In this document: piece after piece, positions 34,705-43,351 of the stretch
How positions within the stretch are numbered: position 1 is the first letter of the stretch
Layout of the letters: every line of letters starts with the position of its first letter
NCBI RefSeq assembly: GCF_035920365.1
Contig: NZ_CP109150.1
Location: 682,001-746,000, forward strand
Length of the DNA stretch: 64,000 bases
Direction of reading: 5' to 3'
DNA from: Micromonospora sp. NBC_01740
Lineage (GTDB): Bacteria; Actinomycetota; Actinomycetes; Mycobacteriales; Micromonosporaceae
The notes under the pieces: generated by a model
Database searches by the model: none
The model's input: the letters and a program-made list of their open reading frames with translations, nothing else
Told to the model about the DNA's origin: nothing
Made by a program: the position numbers and the translations under genes

Positions 34705-36330
34705 TCACCACGTGGGGCGTTGCAGCAGACCGACGAACTCCACCAGCAGCCGTTCCCGCAGCGCCGGCGGCGCGGCGTCGAGCAGGGTGTTCACCACCGC
34801 CATCCGCCCCGCCAACGAACCGCCGGTGCCGGCGGCGTCTGCGGAACCGGCGGCGTCGTCGGGACCAGCGGCGGCGTCGGGACCAGCGGCGGCGTCGGAA
34901 CCGGCGGCGGCGTCGGGACCAGCGTCGTCGGGACCGGCGGAGCGGCCTGGACCGGCCGCGTCGGCGGGGGCGGTCAGGCCCAGGCCGGCGGCCAGGCCCG
35001 CGACCAGGTCGGGGGTGAGCGCGTCGGGGGTGAGCGTGGTCGCGAGGGCGAGCAGCTCGGCGGGGAGCGTCACCGGTCCGGCGGCCCGGGCGGCGGCCAC
35101 GGCGTCGGCCAGGTCCGGGCCGAACTCCGCCACCCGGGGCGCCACCGCGGCGGTCACCGTCAGGTGCACGCTCGGCGGCAGGTCGGCGTACGACAGCTGG
35201 GGCTGGGTGTGCCAGCCGCGGGCGGCCAGCTCGTCGACCAGGACGAAGAGGTCGAGGCCCGCATCGGTGGCGGTGAAGCAGACGACTGTCGACTCCGGCT
35301 CGGCCATCAGCCGCAGCCCGTCGACCGCGCGGACGGCGTCGGCCAGGCCGGCGACGGCGTCCCGGGTGGCCGCCGCGAGCCGCAGGTACCCGTCGTCGCC
35401 GAGGTGCCGCAGGGTGGCGTACGCGGCGGCGATCGGTCCGCCGGAGCGGGTGGAGGCGATGACCGGGTTGACCATCGTGTAGCCGGGCCAGTCCGCGTAC
35501 GCGAAGTACTGCGGGGCACGCAGCGCCGGATCACGGTGCAGCAGGACCGACACGCCCTTCGGGGCGTACGCGTACTTGTGCAGGTCCACCGAGATCGAGG
35601 TGACCCCCGCGAGCGCGAAGTCGAACGGCGGCACGTCCGCCCCGAGCCGACGCAGGTACGGCAGGGTCCAGCCCCCGAAGCAGGCGTCCACGTGGCAGCG
35701 CACCCCGGCGGCGGCAGCAGCTTCGGCGATCGGGGCGACGGGATCGACGACGCCGTGCGCGTACGAGGGGGCGGAGCAGGCCACCAGCACGGTCTCCGGG
35801 CCGATGGCGGCGGCCATGTCGGCGGCGGCGGGCCGCAGCGTGGACGCCGACACGGGCACCGTGTCCACGGCGACCCGCAGGTAGTGCGCCGCCTTGGCGA
35901 ACGCGGCGTGCGCGCTGGCCGGCACCACGATCCGGGGTGCCGCGATCTCCGGGTGGGCGTCCCGGGCGGCCTTGACGGCGAGGATCAGCGACTCGGTGCC
36001 GCCGCTGGTGACGCTGCCGACGACGTCCGGCGCGGCGCTGCCGGGGCCCCCGCCGAGCAGCCGGGCGGCAGCGCCGACCAGCGCGTTCTCCATCGCCAGC
36101 AGCGACGGGAAGGCGGTCGGGTCGAGCCCGTTGACGTGGGCGCTGCCGGCGTACGCGGCGGCGGCCAGCTCGTCCAGCCCCGGCACGGCCGGGTCGTAGA
36201 CGTACGCGAACAGCCGCCCCCCGTGCGTCGGCCGGTCGGCGCTGCGCAGCGCCGACACTTCCGCCAGCACCCGCTCGGCGGGCAGCCCGTTCCCGGGCAG
36301 CGCCCGCCGCTCGGTTCCCTCGTCGATCAT
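34705..36330 (-). CDS. PLP-dependent group II decarboxylase / sphingosine-phosphate-lyase-like enzyme
   Basis: A 541-residue type I PLP enzyme. Phosphate-binding TSGGTES is at 108-114, the cofactor Asp in CHVDACFGGW is Asp215, and the Schiff-base lysine is Lys252 in SISVDLHKYAYAPKG. The order resembles sphingosine-1-phosphate lyases and amino acid decarboxylases of the same group. The substrate is unknown. After the catalytic body comes an Ala/Gly/Asp-rich insert coded by 18-bp tandem repeats, then about 45 residues ending FVGLLQRPTW. The ATG at 36330 lies inside the left arm of a palindromic repeat and has no SD. A GTG at codon 21 may be the real start. Confidence 0.82.
   Translation of the reverse strand: MIDEGTERRALPGNGLPAERVLAEVSALRSADRPTHGGRLFAYVYDPAVPGLDELAAAAYAGSAHVNGLDPTAFPSLLAMENALVGAAARLLGGGPGSAAPDVVGSVTSGGTESLILAVKAARDAHPEIAAPRIVVPASAHAAFAKAAHYLRVAVDTVPVSASTLRPAAADMAAAIGPETVLVACSAPSYAHGVVDPVAPIAEAAAAAGVRCHVDACFGGWTLPYLRRLGADVPPFDFALAGVTSISVDLHKYAYAPKGVSVLLHRDPALRAPQYFAYADWPGYTMVNPVIASTRSGGPIAAAYATLRHLGDDGYLRLAAATRDAVAGLADAVRAVDGLRLMAEPESTVVCFTATDAGLDLFVLVDELAARGWHTQPQLSYADLPPSVHLTVTAAVAPRVAEFGPDLADAVAAARAAGPVTLPAELLALATTLTPDALTPDLVAGLAAGLGLTAPADAAGPGRSAGPDDAGPDAAAGSDAAAGPDAAAGPDDAAGSADAAGTGGSLAGRMAVVNTLLDAAPPALRERLLVEFVGLLQRPTW
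34845..34942. repeat. 18-bp tandem repeats inside the PLP enzyme gene
   Basis: Units close to GGCGTCGGGACCAGCGGC recur about five times with an 18-bp period. They code for D-A-A-A-G-P type hexapeptides on the minus strand (GPDAAAGSDAAAGPDAAAGP). Such repeats can change copy number by slippage in frame. Confidence 0.8.
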
Positions 36331-36394
36331 GGAGTCGTGGTGCCCTTTCCGTGGGGGTCAGCGGCTTTCCTCCCCCACCACAACCGCATGATCG
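36324..36394. repeat. 71-bp palindromic element, copy 2
   Basis: The right arm at 36376-36394 is CACCACAACCGCATGATCG; the left arm at 36324-36342 is CGATCATGGAGTCGTGGTG, three mismatches from perfect pairing. Arm length (19), loop length (33) and loop sequence match the element at 28292-28362. The stop codon and last eleven residues of the GPH transporter (from D-H-A-V-V-V on) and the annotated start of the PLP gene lie inside it. Confidence 0.88.
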
Positions 36395-37845
36395 GCGGGG
36401 TGGGTGCGGGGGTGCGGGGTGGGGGTGGCGGCGGCCAGGCGGGCCGGGGTCAGGTCGTAGGGGCGGAGGGCCAGGACGGCCAGGCCGACCAGGAGGGCGG
36501 GGAGGACCGTGAAGCCGAGCAGGATGCCGAGGCGGGCGGTGCCGGACTGGGTGGCCGCCGTGCCGGTGTCGGAGGAGACGTAGCCGCTGAGCTGGAGCAC
36601 CAGGCCGAAGATGCCCGGCCCGAGGGCCAGCCCGAAGGTCTCCCCGGCCGTCCAGAGCCCGGTGAAGACACCGGCCTGCCGCCGGCCGGTGCGCGCCGTG
36701 TCGTACGCGATGCAGTCCGGGAGCATGGCGAGGGCGAACACCTGCTGCCCGGCGTAGCCGACGCCGATCAGCGCGACCAGCAGGTAGACCACGAGCGGAG
36801 GCAGCACCGGGGCGGCGACCAGGGCCAGCGCGCCCACCGCGAAGATCAACGAGGCGGCGACCAGCGCGGCGAGCTTGCCGACCCGCGCCCCGACCCGGGT
36901 CCAGAGCGGCATCACCAGCAGCGCCGGCCCGACGAAGCAGGCGAACAGGACCGTCGGCCCGCCCTTGGGATCGCGCAGGATCTGGTCGGCGAAGTAGTTG
37001 ACCCCGGCGAGGACGGTGGCCACCCCGGCGGACTGCACCACGAAGCAGACCAGCAGCGCCCGGAACGGTCGGTTGCGGGCGGCGACGGCGAGCTGCGCGC
37101 GCAGCGTCGGCTCGCTCTCCCCCACCGTGCCGCCGGGCGCGGAGCGGGTGCCGAGGAACGCGCCGACCGCCCCGAGCACGATCAGGCCGGCGACGAAGAG
37201 CCCCATCCAGCGGTGCCCGGGCACGCCTCCGCCACCGGCGTCGCGCACCAGCGGGGCCACCGCGCCGGAGACCAGGATGGCCAGCGCCAGCACCGCGATC
37301 CGCCAGGTCATCAGCCGGGTACGTTCGGCGTAGTCGCCGGTCAGCTCCGCCGGCATCGCCACGTACGGCACCTGGAAGAAGGCAAACGCGGTGGCGGTGG
37401 CGAGGAAGGCGAACGCCACGTACGCCCCGGCGGCCGGCCCGGCCCCGAACGGCGCGGCGAAGATGGCGGCGAAGAGCACGCCGAGGGCGAGCCCGGCGAC
37501 CAGCAGGTACGGCCGGCGGGCGCCCCAGCGCGACCGGGTGCGGTCGGAGATCCGGCCGGCGACTGGGTTGACCAGCACGTCCCACGCCTTCGGCAGGAGC
37601 ACCAGCAGGGCCGCCGCGCCCGCCGCGACGCCGAGGGTGTCAGTCAGGTACGGCAGCAGGAGCAGGCCGGGCACGGTGCCGAACGCGCCGGTCGCCAGCG
37701 AACCGAGCGCATAGCCGGCGTGCACCCGGCGCGGCAGCACGCCCGAGGCGGACGTCGGGCCGGCGCCGGCCGGTGCGGTGGGCGTTGGGCCGGCGGGCGG
37801 CGGCGCGGCGGGCGGGGAGCCGGCTCCACCCGGCGGCGCGTCCAT
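36358..37845 (-). CDS. MFS transporter of the glycoside-pentoside-hexuronide (GPH) type
   Basis: A 495-residue sodium- or proton-coupled sugar symporter-like protein with about twelve helices. After a Pro/Ala-rich N-terminus (1-35) come RVHAGYALGSLATGAFGTVP and the GPH-type motif PVAGRISDRTRSRWGARRPY with its charged loop. IGVGYAGQQVFALAMLPDCI is in the second half. The substrate is unknown. The last residues (ADHAVVVGEESR) are coded by the right arm and loop of the palindromic element. The PLP enzyme gene begins 27 bp downstream on the same strand. Confidence 0.87.
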   Translation of the reverse strand: MDAPPGGAGSPPAAPPPAGPTPTAPAGAGPTSASGVLPRRVHAGYALGSLATGAFGTVPGLLLLPYLTDTLGVAAGAAALLVLLPKAWDVLVNPVAGRISDRTRSRWGARRPYLLVAGLALGVLFAAIFAAPFGAGPAAGAYVAFAFLATATAFAFFQVPYVAMPAELTGDYAERTRLMTWRIAVLALAILVSGAVAPLVRDAGGGGVPGHRWMGLFVAGLIVLGAVGAFLGTRSAPGGTVGESEPTLRAQLAVAARNRPFRALLVCFVVQSAGVATVLAGVNYFADQILRDPKGGPTVLFACFVGPALLVMPLWTRVGARVGKLAALVAASLIFAVGALALVAAPVLPPLVVYLLVALIGVGYAGQQVFALAMLPDCIAYDTARTGRRQAGVFTGLWTAGETFGLALGPGIFGLVLQLSGYVSSDTGTAATQSGTARLGILLGFTVLPALLVGLAVLALRPYDLTPARLAAATPTPHPRTHPADHAVVVGEESR

Positions 37846-37877
37846 GACGCCGAATGTTACTCACGTTATGGCACGGG

Positions 37878-38189
37878 TCACATCCCCTCCTCGGGCGACC
37901 AGCTCGCCCTCATGTCCACCCCGTCGCCGCGTAGCGGCGTTCCCTCGGCGCGCAGCCGGGCCCGCGCCTCCCGCTCGTGCCCGGGTGGCAGGCGGCCGGC
38001 CGCGTTCACGACCCGGTGCCAGGGCACTCCCCCGCCGTGCCGGGCCATGATCGAGCCGACCAGCCTGGCCGACGCCCGCCCCGAACGTTCGGCCAGCGCG
38101 TCGGCCACCGCCCCGTACGACATCACCCGGCCCGGCGGGATCCGCTCGACGAGCTCCAGCACCGCCTCGACGTACTCGTCAGGTCTCAC
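37878..38189 (-). CDS. alkyltransferase-like protein (ATL, MGMT family)
   Basis: A 103-residue protein matching the DNA-binding C-terminal domain of O6-alkylguanine-DNA alkyltransferase. Visible features are PPGRVMSYGAVADALAERSG, the helix-turn-helix RLVGSIMARH and the active-site strand GGVPWHRVVNAAGRL. The catalytic Cys of P-C-H-R-V is replaced by Trp57, which defines ATL proteins. They bind alkylated bases and hand them to nucleotide excision repair instead of removing the alkyl group. The start is GTG 38189, which gives the standard length. It diverges from proB. Confidence 0.92.
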   Translation of the reverse strand: MRPDEYVEAVLELVERIPPGRVMSYGAVADALAERSGRASARLVGSIMARHGGGVPWHRVVNAAGRLPPGHEREARARLRAEGTPLRGDGVDMRASWSPEEGM

Positions 38190-38250
38190 GACCGGCCACG
38201 ATATGAGAACGCGCCGGGGCGTGCCGGGACCGACCACGCAGAATGGGCGG

Positions 38251-39360
38251 GTGCGTGACATGGTCACGGCGGCCCGGCGGGTCGTCGTCAAGATCGGATC
38301 CTCCTCGTTGACCACCGCCGAAGGCGGGCTGGACGACGGGCGGGTCGGCGCGCTCGTCGGCACCCTGGGCGCGCTCGCCGCCGAGGGCCGGGAGGTCGTG
38401 CTGGTCAGCTCCGGCGCGATCGCCGCCGGCCTCGCGCCGCTGGGGCTGTCCCGGCGCCCGCGCGACCTGGCCACCCAGCAGGCCGCCGCCAGCGTCGGGC
38501 AGGGCCTGCTGATCGGCCGGTACGCGGCCGCCTTCGCCCGGCACGGGCTGACCGTCGGGCAGGTGCTGCTCACCGTCGACGACGTGACCCGGCGGGCGCA
38601 CTACCGCAACGCGTACCGCACGCTGCGCAAGCTGCTCGACCTGCGGGCGGTGCCGATCGTCAACGAGAACGACACGGTCGCCACCGAGGAGATCCGCTTC
38701 GGCGACAACGACCGGTTGGCCGCCCTCGTCGCCGCCCTGGTCCACGCCGACCTGCTGGTGCTCCTCTCCGACGTGGACGCCCTCTGGACCGGCGACCCCA
38801 CCCGCCCGGGCTCCAGCCGGATCAGCGAGGTGCACGACGAGCGGGACCTCACCGGGGTCGACATCGGCGGCGCCGGCCGGGCCGGCGTGGGCACCGGCGG
38901 CATGGTGACGAAGGTGGAGGCGGCCCGGATCGCGACCGGGTTCGGCATCCCGGTGGTGCTGACCGCCGCGCCGCTGGCCGCCCCCGTGCTGGCCGGCGAG
39001 CCCGTCGGCACCCTGTTCCACCCGAGCCGCCGACGCCCGACGGCCCGGCTCTTCTGGCTGGCCCACGCCACCACTCCCCGGGGGCGGCTGCACCTCGACC
39101 CGGGCGCGGTCGCGGCGGTGGTGGGCCGCCGCAAGTCGCTGCTGCCCGCCGGGATCACGGCCGTGGACGGGGCGTTCACCGCCGGCGACCCGGTCGACCT
39201 GGTGGACGTCGAGGGCGCGCCGGTCGCCCGGGGACTGGTCAACTACGACGCGGTCGAGCTGCCCGGGCTGCTCGGCCGCTCCACCACGGAACTCGCCGCG
39301 GCGCTCGGCCCGGCGTACGAACGGGAGGTCGTCCACCGCGACGACCTCGTACTGCTGTGA
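38251..39360 (+). CDS. proB: glutamate 5-kinase
   Basis: Catalyses the first step of proline synthesis, glutamate to glutamyl 5-phosphate. The amino acid kinase domain shows [43 protein letters not shown] and [16 protein letters not shown], and a C-terminal PUA domain starts near [10 protein letters not shown]. The product is 369 residues from GTG 38251 or 366 from ATG 38260; neither has a strong SD, and initiation near the 5' end of the transcript is possible. proA follows after 11 bp. Confidence 0.95.
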   Translation: MRDMVTAARRVVVKIGSSSLTTAEGGLDDGRVGALVGTLGALAAEGREVVLVSSGAIAAGLAPLGLSRRPRDLATQQAAASVGQGLLIGRYAAAFARHGLTVGQVLLTVDDVTRRAHYRNAYRTLRKLLDLRAVPIVNENDTVATEEIRFGDNDRLAALVAALVHADLLVLLSDVDALWTGDPTRPGSSRISEVHDERDLTGVDIGGAGRAGVGTGGMVTKVEAARIATGFGIPVVLTAAPLAAPVLAGEPVGTLFHPSRRRPTARLFWLAHATTPRGRLHLDPGAVAAVVGRRKSLLPAGITAVDGAFTAGDPVDLVDVEGAPVARGLVNYDAVELPGLLGRSTTELAAALGPAYEREVVHRDDLVLL

Positions 39361-39371
39361 GGAGTGCGGCG

Positions 39372-40616
39372 ATGAGCGTGAGCGAACAGGCCCGGCGGGC
39401 GCGTACGGCGGCGGAGGCGCTGGCCGTCGCCACGCGTACGGCCAAGGACACCGCGCTGGTGGCGATGGCCGACGCGCTGGTGGCGCGTACGCCGGAGATC
39501 CTGGCCGCGAACGCGACGGACCTGGCGGCCGGGCGCGGGGCCGGGCTGAGCGCGGCCGTGCTGGACCGGCTCGCCCTCGACGCGGGGCGGGTGGCCGGCA
39601 TCGCCGACGCGCTGCGGCAGATGGCCGCCCTGCCGGACCCGGTGGGCGAGGTGGTCCGGGGCTCGACCCTGCCCAACGGGCTGGAGCTGCGCCAGATCCG
39701 GGTGCCGTTCGGCGTGGTGGGCATCATCTACGAGGCCCGGCCGAACGTGACGGTCGACGCCGCCGGCATCTGCCTGAAGTCCGGCAACGCGGCGCTGCTG
39801 CGCGGCTCCTCGTCGGCGGCCCACTCCAACGCCGCCCTGGTCGCCGTGCTGCGGGACGCGGTGACCGACGCCGGCCTGCCGGCGGACGCGGTACAGCTCC
39901 TCGACGCCGGCAGCCGCGACTCGGTCAAGGAGCTGATGCGCGCCCGGGGCCTGGTCGACGTGCTGATCCCGCGCGGCGGCGCGTCCCTGATCCGCACGGT
40001 GGTGGAGGAGTCCACCGTGCCGGTCATCGAGACCGGCGTGGGCAACTGCCACGTCTACGTCGACGCCACCGCCGACCTGGCCAAGGCCGTCGCGATCGCG
40101 CTGAACGCGAAGACCCAGCGGCTCTCCACCTGCAACACCGCCGAGTCGCTGCTCGTGCACGCGGCGGTCGCCGACGCCTTCCTGCCGCCGGTGCTGGCCG
40201 CCTTCGCCGAGGCCGGCGTCACCGTGCACGGCGACGAGCGGGTCGCCGCCCACTCGGCCGCCGTGCGGCCGGCCACCGACGAGGACTTCGCCACCGAGTA
40301 CCTCTCCGCCGACATCGCGGTCGCCGTCGTCGACTCGCTCGACGCGGCGGTCGCGCACATCCGGCGGTACGGCACCGGGCACACCGAGGCGATCGTCACC
40401 GACTCGACCACCGCCGCCCGGGAGTTCGTGGCCCGGGTGGACGCGGCGGCGGTGATGGTCAACGCCTCGACCCGGTTCACCGACGGCGGCGAGTTCGGCT
40501 TCGGCGCCGAGATCGGCATCTCCACCCAGAAGCTGCACGCGCGCGGCCCGATGGGCCTGCCCGAGCTGACCTCCACCAAGTACGTGGTGACCGGGGACGG
40601 CCACCTGCGCGGCTGA
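39372..40616 (+). CDS. proA: glutamate-5-semialdehyde dehydrogenase (gamma-glutamyl phosphate reductase)
   Basis: Second enzyme of proline synthesis: NADPH-dependent reduction of glutamyl 5-phosphate to glutamate semialdehyde. The 414-residue protein has the family elements [55 protein letters not shown] and the catalytic Cys region [16 protein letters not shown]. The start ATG at 39372 has SD AGGAG 7 nt upstream; an earlier ATG is not supported. It forms an operon with proB. Confidence 0.96.
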   Translation: MSVSEQARRARTAAEALAVATRTAKDTALVAMADALVARTPEILAANATDLAAGRGAGLSAAVLDRLALDAGRVAGIADALRQMAALPDPVGEVVRGSTLPNGLELRQIRVPFGVVGIIYEARPNVTVDAAGICLKSGNAALLRGSSSAAHSNAALVAVLRDAVTDAGLPADAVQLLDAGSRDSVKELMRARGLVDVLIPRGGASLIRTVVEESTVPVIETGVGNCHVYVDATADLAKAVAIALNAKTQRLSTCNTAESLLVHAAVADAFLPPVLAAFAEAGVTVHGDERVAAHSAAVRPATDEDFATEYLSADIAVAVVDSLDAAVAHIRRYGTGHTEAIVTDSTTAAREFVARVDAAAVMVNASTRFTDGGEFGFGAEIGISTQKLHARGPMGLPELTSTKYVVTGDGHLRG

Positions 40617-40728
40617 ACCATCGCCGACGCTCGCGAGTGCCCGGACGGCCGTGGGCGGGGCCACCGTCGGATTGCGGGTGACCGCTAGTCTGGGTCGGGT
40701 TCGGCACGGCTTGTCTTGGGGAGGCGGC

Positions 40729-41127
40729 ATGCTGGGCGAGAGTGCCCTGGAACAGCAACTGGCGCAGGCGCGGGCCGCGCTGCGCGAGGTGGGCGGCGGC
40801 GCCGCGCCCCGGGAGCGGGTGGAGTCGGTGGCCGAGGCCGCCGAGGGCCGCATCCGGGTCACGCTCGGCACCGACGGCCGGGTGAGCGCCGTCGACATCG
40901 ACCCCCGGGTGCTCCGGGAGGGCTCGGAATACCTCGCCGCCGAGCTGCGCCAGGCGGTCAACGCCGCGCTCGACGGCCAGGACGACGGGGTCGCCGCCAC
41001 CGAGCCGATGCCCGACCTCGCCGCGATGACCGCCACCATCGAACGCCTCCAGGACCAGGGCCTGCGGCAGATGCGGGAGATCAGCCAGGCCGTCAGCGAG
41101 ACAATGCGGAAACTGCACGGGAGCTGA
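40729..41127 (+). CDS. YbaB/EbfC-family nucleoid-associated-like protein
   Basis: A 132-residue protein with the YbaB/EbfC layout: an N-terminal helix, the beta segment GRIRVTLGTDGRVSAVDIDP, then EYLAAELRQAVNAALDG and a C-terminal helix. The classic YbaB is beside recR and dnaX; this paralogue instead starts a cassette with an ESX-like protein, a membrane protein and a toxin. In actinobacteria such paralogues often sit next to WXG100-type genes, where they may work as secretion or assembly partners rather than DNA-binding proteins. SD GGGGAGG precedes ATG 40729. The next gene starts two bases after its stop. Confidence 0.82.
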   Translation: MLGESALEQQLAQARAALREVGGGAAPRERVESVAEAAEGRIRVTLGTDGRVSAVDIDPRVLREGSEYLAAELRQAVNAALDGQDDGVAATEPMPDLAAMTATIERLQDQGLRQMREISQAVSETMRKLHGS

Positions 41128-41129
41128 GC

Positions 41130-41456
41130 GTGGAGAGCCTCGACGTCGACCTCGACGCGCTGGGTCGCGGCGCGGACGAGTTGGAACGAGCCAAGGAGTC
41201 CGTCCGCCAGGTCTTCGAGGGCTTCCAGGCGGCGGCCGGCGGCTACGCCGCGGCCTTCGGCGGCGACGACATCGGCTCGCTGCTCGGCGTCGCCCACCAG
41301 GCGTGCGTGGACGCGCTGGCCGAGTGCCTCGGCACCAACATCACCGAGCTGGAGAGCTACGTCGACGGCCTGCGCGGGATGGCCGACGGCTACCGCGCCG
41401 CCGAGGAGAACGCGGCCGCGTCCTTCCGCTCGATCCTCGGCTCGCTGGGTGCCTGA
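41130..41456 (+). CDS. WXG100/ESX-like helical secretion target
   Basis: A 108-residue, all-helical protein. The hydrophobic pattern shows two long helices with a turn at FGGDDIGSLLG, where WXG100 proteins carry W-x-G; the Trp itself is absent. D-D-I-G in this turn is common in actinobacterial relatives. The GTG at 41130 has SD GGAG 8 nt upstream within the end of the YbaB-like gene. Placement between a YbaB-like gene and a carrier/toxin pair supports a type VII secretion role. No EccC ATPase is in this window. Confidence 0.7.
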   Translation: MESLDVDLDALGRGADELERAKESVRQVFEGFQAAAGGYAAAFGGDDIGSLLGVAHQACVDALAECLGTNITELESYVDGLRGMADGYRAAEENAAASFRSILGSLGA

Positions 41457-41548
41457 ACCGCCGGGCCTCGGCTCGCCCCGGGTGGCTGAGCCGCCCGCCC
41501 TCGGCTCGCCCCGGTGGCTGAGTCGCCCGATCTAGGAAAGGAGTCGCG

Positions 41549-42043
41549 GTGGGACTGACGCTCCCGGGTGAGCTCGCCTCCCTGCTCTCGATGCTCGGCT
41601 ACGAGTGGCCACAGTCGGACGAGACGGCGATCTTCCAGCTCGCCGGGGAGTGGACCGGCATGGCCGGTCAGATCTCCGGATCGGTCGCGCAGCTGGAGGC
41701 GGCGGCGCGGACGGTGCTCGACAACAACCGGGGCCAGAGCTTCACCGCCTTCGCGGGCGAGTGGAACGACGGCGAGTCGGCCGCGCGCAACATCGCCGAC
41801 GTCGCCCGCCCGGCCACCGTCATCGGCGTCGGGCTGATGGTCGCGGCGGGCGTGGTGCTGGCCCTGAAGATCCAGGTGATCATCCAACTGGTCCTGCTGG
41901 CGATCCAGATCGCGCAGGCCATCGTGACGGCGGCGGTCACCTTCGGGGCGTCCCTCCTCCAGATCCCGATCTTCAAGATGATCACCGGTTTCATCATCGA
42001 CCAGCTCATCGGCATGGCCGTGGAGACGGTGCTCAATGGCTAG
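41549..42043 (+). CDS. membrane carrier protein with CpnT/WXG-like N-terminus
   Basis: A 164-residue protein in two parts. Residues 1-90 are helical and resemble the N-terminal domain of CpnT-like and related actinobacterial toxin carriers (LGYEWPQSDETAIFQLAGEW ... EWNDGESAARNIADVARPAT). Residues 90-160 are strongly hydrophobic (about three membrane segments). In related proteins a toxin domain follows on the same chain; here the chain stops, and a nuclease toxin starts in another frame with an 8-bp overlap. SD AAGGAG precedes GTG 41549. The role as export carrier is inference from domain arrangement. Confidence 0.68.
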   Translation: MGLTLPGELASLLSMLGYEWPQSDETAIFQLAGEWTGMAGQISGSVAQLEAAARTVLDNNRGQSFTAFAGEWNDGESAARNIADVARPATVIGVGLMVAAGVVLALKIQVIIQLVLLAIQIAQAIVTAAVTFGASLLQIPIFKMITGFIIDQLIGMAVETVLNG

Positions 42044-42653
42044 GAAGCGGACCAGCCCGCCCCGGCAGACGCAGGCCAAGGGCGCCCGCGTCGTCTCGGC
42101 CTACCTGGAGAACGCCGACGTCTTCCGCACCGCCAAGTCGGCCGGCACGAAGCCGAAGGGCCCGGCGGTGCTGGTGCTGAAGAACCGGCCGGACTTCGAC
42201 CGGCGGGACTTCGACCGCAAGGCCCGCGACCTGCAACGGCTCGGCCAGGACGGGGCGCTGAAGAAGGCGCCGTCGGACCGGGACAGCAACAAGGTCTACG
42301 ACCCCTCGACCGGCAAGCGCCGCACCCGTACGAACATCTACCGGGACCGGATGATCCGCAGCCTCACCAAGGACGGCCGCCTCACCCAGGACATGGGCAC
42401 CCCGGAGACGAACAAATACCTGGCCAACAAGAACGTGGTCGAGCGCCTCTACGCGGGCAAGGGGCCGATCACCGCCCGGGGCCAGGGCTACGACCCCGAC
42501 CACATCCAGGAGCTGCAACTGGACGGAACGGACACGTACGATAACCTCAGGCCGATGGACGCCTGGACGAATCGCCAGCTCGGCAGCGACATCTCCGTCG
42601 CGCTGCGGGACGTTCCCGAGGGCACCCCGGTCATCGTGAAGGTGATCCCGTGA
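42036..42653 (+). CDS. HNH-type nuclease toxin (separate toxin module)
   Basis: A 205-residue basic protein. The C-terminal part reads RGQGYDPDHIQELQLDGTDT then YDNLRPMDAWTNRQLGSDIS, with Asp155-His156, Asn170 and Asn179 in the D-H...N...N pattern of HNH/endonuclease VII-type toxins of polymorphic toxin systems. The N-terminal 100 residues are Lys/Arg-rich and without hydrophobic segments. The ATG at 42036 lies within the last codons of the carrier gene (reading frame shifted +1), so expression is coupled. The stop overlaps the next gene by GTGA. Nuclease activity is predicted, not shown. Confidence 0.75.
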   Translation: MARKRTSPPRQTQAKGARVVSAYLENADVFRTAKSAGTKPKGPAVLVLKNRPDFDRRDFDRKARDLQRLGQDGALKKAPSDRDSNKVYDPSTGKRRTRTNIYRDRMIRSLTKDGRLTQDMGTPETNKYLANKNVVERLYAGKGPITARGQGYDPDHIQELQLDGTDTYDNLRPMDAWTNRQLGSDISVALRDVPEGTPVIVKVIP

Positions 42654-43270
42654 CCGCCCCCCAGGACCCGGCGCGCCTGGACCGGATCCGGGAGAAGCTC
42701 ACGCTGCTGCGGCGCCTGGAGGCCGAGCACGGCTTCGGCGTGGTCATCGGCGAGCCGAGCCCGCTGGAGCCGATCCCCGACCTGCCCGGCGTGGCCGAGG
42801 TCTACGGTCTCTTCGGCCGGCTGGCCGGCGACAACTTCCGGTTCGACCCGCCCGAGGAGATCCGCAGCCCGGCGGCCTGGGCGGCCCGCACGGTGGACGA
42901 GGACGACCCGATGGGCAGCCCGCTCGCGGTCGGCCACGAGGTGCACAGCATCCCGCCCCGGCTGCGCGGCGAGATCGGGGCGGGGGCGCCGATCCGCCTC
43001 GACACCGAGGATCTCGACGTCTACTGGATGGAGCCCGACGACTACGTCTTCCAGTACGAGCACCCCGACGAGGACGTGGAGTTCACCGTCCTCGCGCCCG
43101 ACGTGGCCACGTTCTTCGACGAGCACGTGCTCGGCCCCGGCTACCCGGAGCTGGTCGCCGTCGTTCTCGGGCCCGGCGTCCGGGACCAGCGGCTCCGCAA
43201 GGGCCGGCACGCCGGCGAGTACGCCGACAACTGGCGGCGCCTGCTGATCGCCGCCGACCTGGCGTCCTGA
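42650..43270 (+). CDS. candidate immunity protein of the HNH toxin
   Basis: A 206-residue acidic, cytoplasmic protein with no signal peptide and no membrane segment. It overlaps the toxin stop by GTGA, which is the usual place of an immunity gene. It is rich in Asp, Glu and aromatic residues (DVYWMEPDDYVFQYEHPDED), which could neutralise the basic toxin. The part LPGVAEVYGLFGRLAGDNFR is reminiscent of the start of SUKH (SMI1/KNR4) proteins, but I cannot confirm this. Function assigned from position and composition. Confidence 0.6.
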   Translation: MTAPQDPARLDRIREKLTLLRRLEAEHGFGVVIGEPSPLEPIPDLPGVAEVYGLFGRLAGDNFRFDPPEEIRSPAAWAARTVDEDDPMGSPLAVGHEVHSIPPRLRGEIGAGAPIRLDTEDLDVYWMEPDDYVFQYEHPDEDVEFTVLAPDVATFFDEHVLGPGYPELVAVVLGPGVRDQRLRKGRHAGEYADNWRRLLIAADLAS

Positions 43271-43351
43271 CGCCGCTGCGCACCCGGCGTCCCGGCCCCG
43301 CCACGTGCGGCGCCCGCACCCCCTCCACATCCGAGACGCAAAGGACCACCG

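Noticed and set aside
36324..36394. Palindromic element as an ordinary terminator
   Set aside because: The loop is 33 nt and homologous between two distant copies, and the hairpin includes the end of one gene and the start of another, which is unlike a terminator.
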